Program-made: the position numbers and the translations under genes | NCBI GenBank assembly: GCA_021775425.1 | Contig: JAJFHX010000046.1 | Span: 38,628-102,627 of the forward strand | Source: Hyphomicrobiales bacterium | GTDB taxonomy: Bacteria > Pseudomonadota > Alphaproteobacteria > Rhizobiales > HXMU1428-3 | Length of the DNA stretch: 64,000 bases | Reading direction: 5' to 3' | The notes under the pieces: model-generated | Told to the model about the DNA's origin: nothing | Database searches by the model: none | The model's input: the letters and a program-made list of their open reading frames with translations, nothing else | Shown here: piece after piece, positions 62,924 through 64,000 of the stretch | Layout of the letters: the number at the start of each line of letters is the position of its first letter | Position numbering within the stretch: the stretch's first letter is position 1

Positions 62924-64000
62924 TTGCCACTCACAGCCACAACAGTTGAAAAATTAAAACCGTCCACCAAGGCGAAGAAAGTTTTCGATGAACGAGGGCT
63001 TTTCTTACTTATTAATCCCACCGGTTCAAAGCTATGGCGCTTTAAATACCGAGTTAATGGAAAAGAGAAACTTCTTGCTCTTGGGCCCTATCCAGAGATT
63101 AGTTTAAAAGAAGCACGCAATCGAAGAGAAGAAGCACGTAGATTTATAGCAAATGGGATTGATCCTTCAGCCCAGCGCAAATCACAAAAACAAGCTATAG
63201 GTCAATCAAATTCAAATACATTTGAAACGATTGGGCGTGAATGGTTTATCAAATTCTCGCCAACCTGGTCACAGAGCCATTTGAAGCGAGTCCAAAGGCA
63301 ATTAGAAAAAGACCTTTTTCCTTGGATAGGAAGTTTACCAATTGAGGAAATCGATGCCCCAGCATTATTAGATTGCCTACGACGAATAGAAAAACGTGGG
63401 GCAATTGTTAGTGCACACCGAGTTCGTGGAATAGCTGGACAAATTTTCAGATATGCAATTGCAACAAGTCGAGCAACTAGAGATCCATCGAACGATTTGA
63501 GGGGTGCTATTCCACCAGCACAGTCAAAAAACTTTTCCGCTATTACGCAACCTCAAAAAGTCAAAACCCTGCTAATTGCGATTGATAGTTTTGAAGGAAC
63601 TTTCACAGTCAAATGTGCACTTAAATTCTCACCTCTTGTCTTTGCTAGACCCGGAGAAATCAGAAAAGCACTTTGGGATGATATAGATCTTGAAAATAAT
63701 CAATGGAACTATCTTGTTTCTAAAACAAATACCAACCATATCGTTCCACTTTGTAAGCAAGCTTTAAAAATTTTATCCCAATTACACCCTCTCACAAGTC
63801 ATAGTAAATATGTATTCCCAAGCATTAGGACACCACTCCGTCCAATGTCAGAAAATACAATCAATGTTGCTTTAAGACGAATTGGCATACAAAAAGAAGA
63901 AATGACAGCTCATGGTTTTAGAGCCATGGCTAGAACCATCTTAGATGAAGAATTAGGATATCGTCCCGAAATAATTGAACAGCAATTGGCACACACTTTA
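62924..64000 (+). CDS. P4-type tyrosine recombinase/integrase, partial (C-terminus beyond the window)
   Basis: Site-specific recombinase; 359 codons are visible to the right edge. I read the frame by hand from TTG 62924, which has AGGAAA 6 bases upstream. The N-terminus has the arm-binding DUF4102-type domain (KLWRFKYRVNGKEKLLALGPYPEISLKEAR), then a SAM-like core-binding domain near 105-190. The catalytic domain shows Arg in FARPGEIRK near 245 and HGFRAMAR (HxxR) near 330; the final Tyr is outside. Codon use is much richer in A and T than in moaA to the left, a sign of horizontal origin. It sits just after tRNA-Ser, the usual target, so it marks the left end of a genomic island. Confidence 0.93.
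   Translation, partial: MPLTATTVEKLKPSTKAKKVFDERGLFLLINPTGSKLWRFKYRVNGKEKLLALGPYPEISLKEARNRREEARRFIANGIDPSAQRKSQKQAIGQSNSNTFETIGREWFIKFSPTWSQSHLKRVQRQLEKDLFPWIGSLPIEEIDAPALLDCLRRIEKRGAIVSAHRVRGIAGQIFRYAIATSRATRDPSNDLRGAIPPAQSKNFSAITQPQKVKTLLIAIDSFEGTFTVKCALKFSPLVFARPGEIRKALWDDIDLENNQWNYLVSKTNTNHIVPLCKQALKILSQLHPLTSHSKYVFPSIRTPLRPMSENTINVALRRIGIQKEEMTAHGFRAMARTILDEELGYRPEIIEQQLAHTL

Overview
The window (about 64 kb, moderate GC) comes from the chromosome of an alphaproteobacterium, most likely marine. The evidence is the conserved alphaproteobacterial gene orders (dnaB-radA-cvpA-purF; rlpA / dacC-type carboxypeptidase-tmk-holB-metG-tatD-MBL hydrolase), a GTTC-N7-GTTC LexA-type box, TRAP and tripartite-tricarboxylate transporters, and the xsc/ise/soe gene set typical of marine sulfonate degraders. 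No rRNA is present and I do not name a genus.

Layout. 1-4.8 kb: 5' part of gyrA (minus strand, running off the left edge), a cation-diffusion-facilitator transporter and a Tas-like aldo/keto reductase. 4.8-29.1 kb: a compact C2-sulfonate dissimilation island. It holds pta, a fused acylating aldehyde dehydrogenase/acyl-CoA ligase (SauS-SauT-like), a TctCBA-type transporter, a LacI regulator, a SoeABC-like sulfite dehydrogenase, a SulP anion transporter, xsc, an IseJ-like GMC dehydrogenase, a TRAP transporter, an IclR regulator and a TauE/SafE exporter. 29.1-32.8 kb: an Uup-like ABC-F ATPase and two membrane proteins. 33.0-40.5 kb: ssb and uvrA, separated by an MAPEG protein and a pentapeptide-repeat membrane protein. 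40.7-42.2 kb: secreted SRPBCC and YVTN beta-propeller proteins. 42.4-48.5 kb: dnaB, an array of palindromic structured repeats where an alr gene often lies, radA (with no ATG/GTG/TTG start), cvpA and purF. 48.7-57.7 kb: a secreted protein with an LEA-like tail, an SDR, then a housekeeping block transcribed leftward. 58.0-60.1 kb: btaA-btaB (betaine lipid synthesis) behind a Pho box. 60.2-62.4 kb: rlpA and moaA. 62.6-64 kb: tRNA-Ser(UGA) followed by a P4-type integrase, the left edge of an integrated element that continues beyond the window.

How the genes work together (family knowledge plus inference). Isethionate would enter by the TRAP system and be oxidised by the IseJ-like enzyme. Sulfoacetate would enter by the Tct-type system, be activated to sulfoacetyl-CoA and reduced by the fused enzyme. 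Both routes give sulfoacetaldehyde, which Xsc splits into acetyl phosphate and sulfite. Pta makes acetyl-CoA. Sulfite is oxidised in the cytoplasm by SoeABC or exported by the TauE-like protein, and SulP may carry sulfate. An identical 20-bp LacI-type operator lies beside lacI/tctA and upstream of SulP-soeABC, tying the two operons into one regulon. MoaA supplies molybdenum cofactor precursor, which SoeA needs.
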